From Alnus glutinosa (taxonomy: Eukaryota; Streptophyta; Magnoliopsida; Fagales; Betulaceae), in assembly GCF_958979055.1 (NCBI RefSeq), contig NC_084890.1, positions 32,905,116 through 32,969,115 of the forward strand: a DNA stretch of 64,000 bases, read 5' to 3'. A program made the position numbers and the translations under genes. Shown here piece by piece: positions 63,941-64,000 of this stretch (its first letter is position 1; each line of letters begins with the position of its first letter). The notes under the pieces were generated by a model that was given only the letters and a program-made list of their open reading frames with translations, had not been told where the DNA came from and searched no databases.

Positions 63941-64000
63941 TTCTGCAGTGGCTGCTTATGGTTGTGTTTTGGTTTCTGGTTTTCCAATGTGCTTGTTTCT

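Overview
This 64 kb window is nuclear DNA of a flowering plant, most likely a woody eudicot. The evidence is spliced genes with typical plant GT-AG introns, plant-only gene families (a chloroplast PSI-assembly factor, a pectic galactan synthase, a purine permease), AT-rich intergenic DNA full of (TA)n microsatellites, and many plant-type transposable elements. The species cannot be fixed from the sequence alone. I found no CRISPR array, operon or stand-alone tRNA/rRNA gene, and no clearly novel multi-gene system.

Left third (1-21 kb): a remnant of a Ty3/gypsy-like LTR element with a nested 9-bp-TSD foldback MITE, then a broken last-exon fragment of a sucrase/ferredoxin-like gene. A segmental duplication follows. 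Unit A (about 2.35-8.06 kb) joins the promoter and 5' UTR of eIF3d to a four-exon gene for spliceosomal protein SmF. Unit B (about 10.68-18.30 kb) holds the intact intronless eIF3d CDS followed by a decayed 3' half of SmF. A 5'-truncated LINE separates the units. Later insertions and a small tandem duplication distinguish the copies. Next (18.4-21.1 kb) comes a non-coding tandem duplication. Its second unit carries a 34-bp poly-G run and is interrupted by an 880-bp Mutator-like element that seems to carry a gene fragment.

Middle (21-43 kb): a tRNA-derived SINE; a two-exon galactan beta-1,4-galactosyltransferase gene (GALS-like, GT92) on the + strand; then two tandem members of an unnamed plant protein family on the - strand, one full length (36.7-38.0 kb) and one N-terminally truncated (31.3-32.0 kb), separated by nested MITEs and other repeats; and the six-exon gene for YCF3-interacting protein 1 on the - strand (38.9-43.1 kb), with a site II (GGCCCA) rich promoter.

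Right third (43-64 kb): about 8.5 kb of gene-poor DNA with a MULE-type element, dispersed repeats and very long TA tracts; a single-exon purine permease on the - strand; an 18-exon MCM6 replicative helicase gene on the + strand with E2F, telo-box and site II promoter motifs; and a degenerate LINE at the right edge. The genes do not form a pathway. eIF3d, SmF and MCM6 are housekeeping genes for translation, splicing and DNA replication; Y3IP1 serves photosystem I assembly; GALS serves cell-wall pectin; PUP serves purine or cytokinin-type transport.
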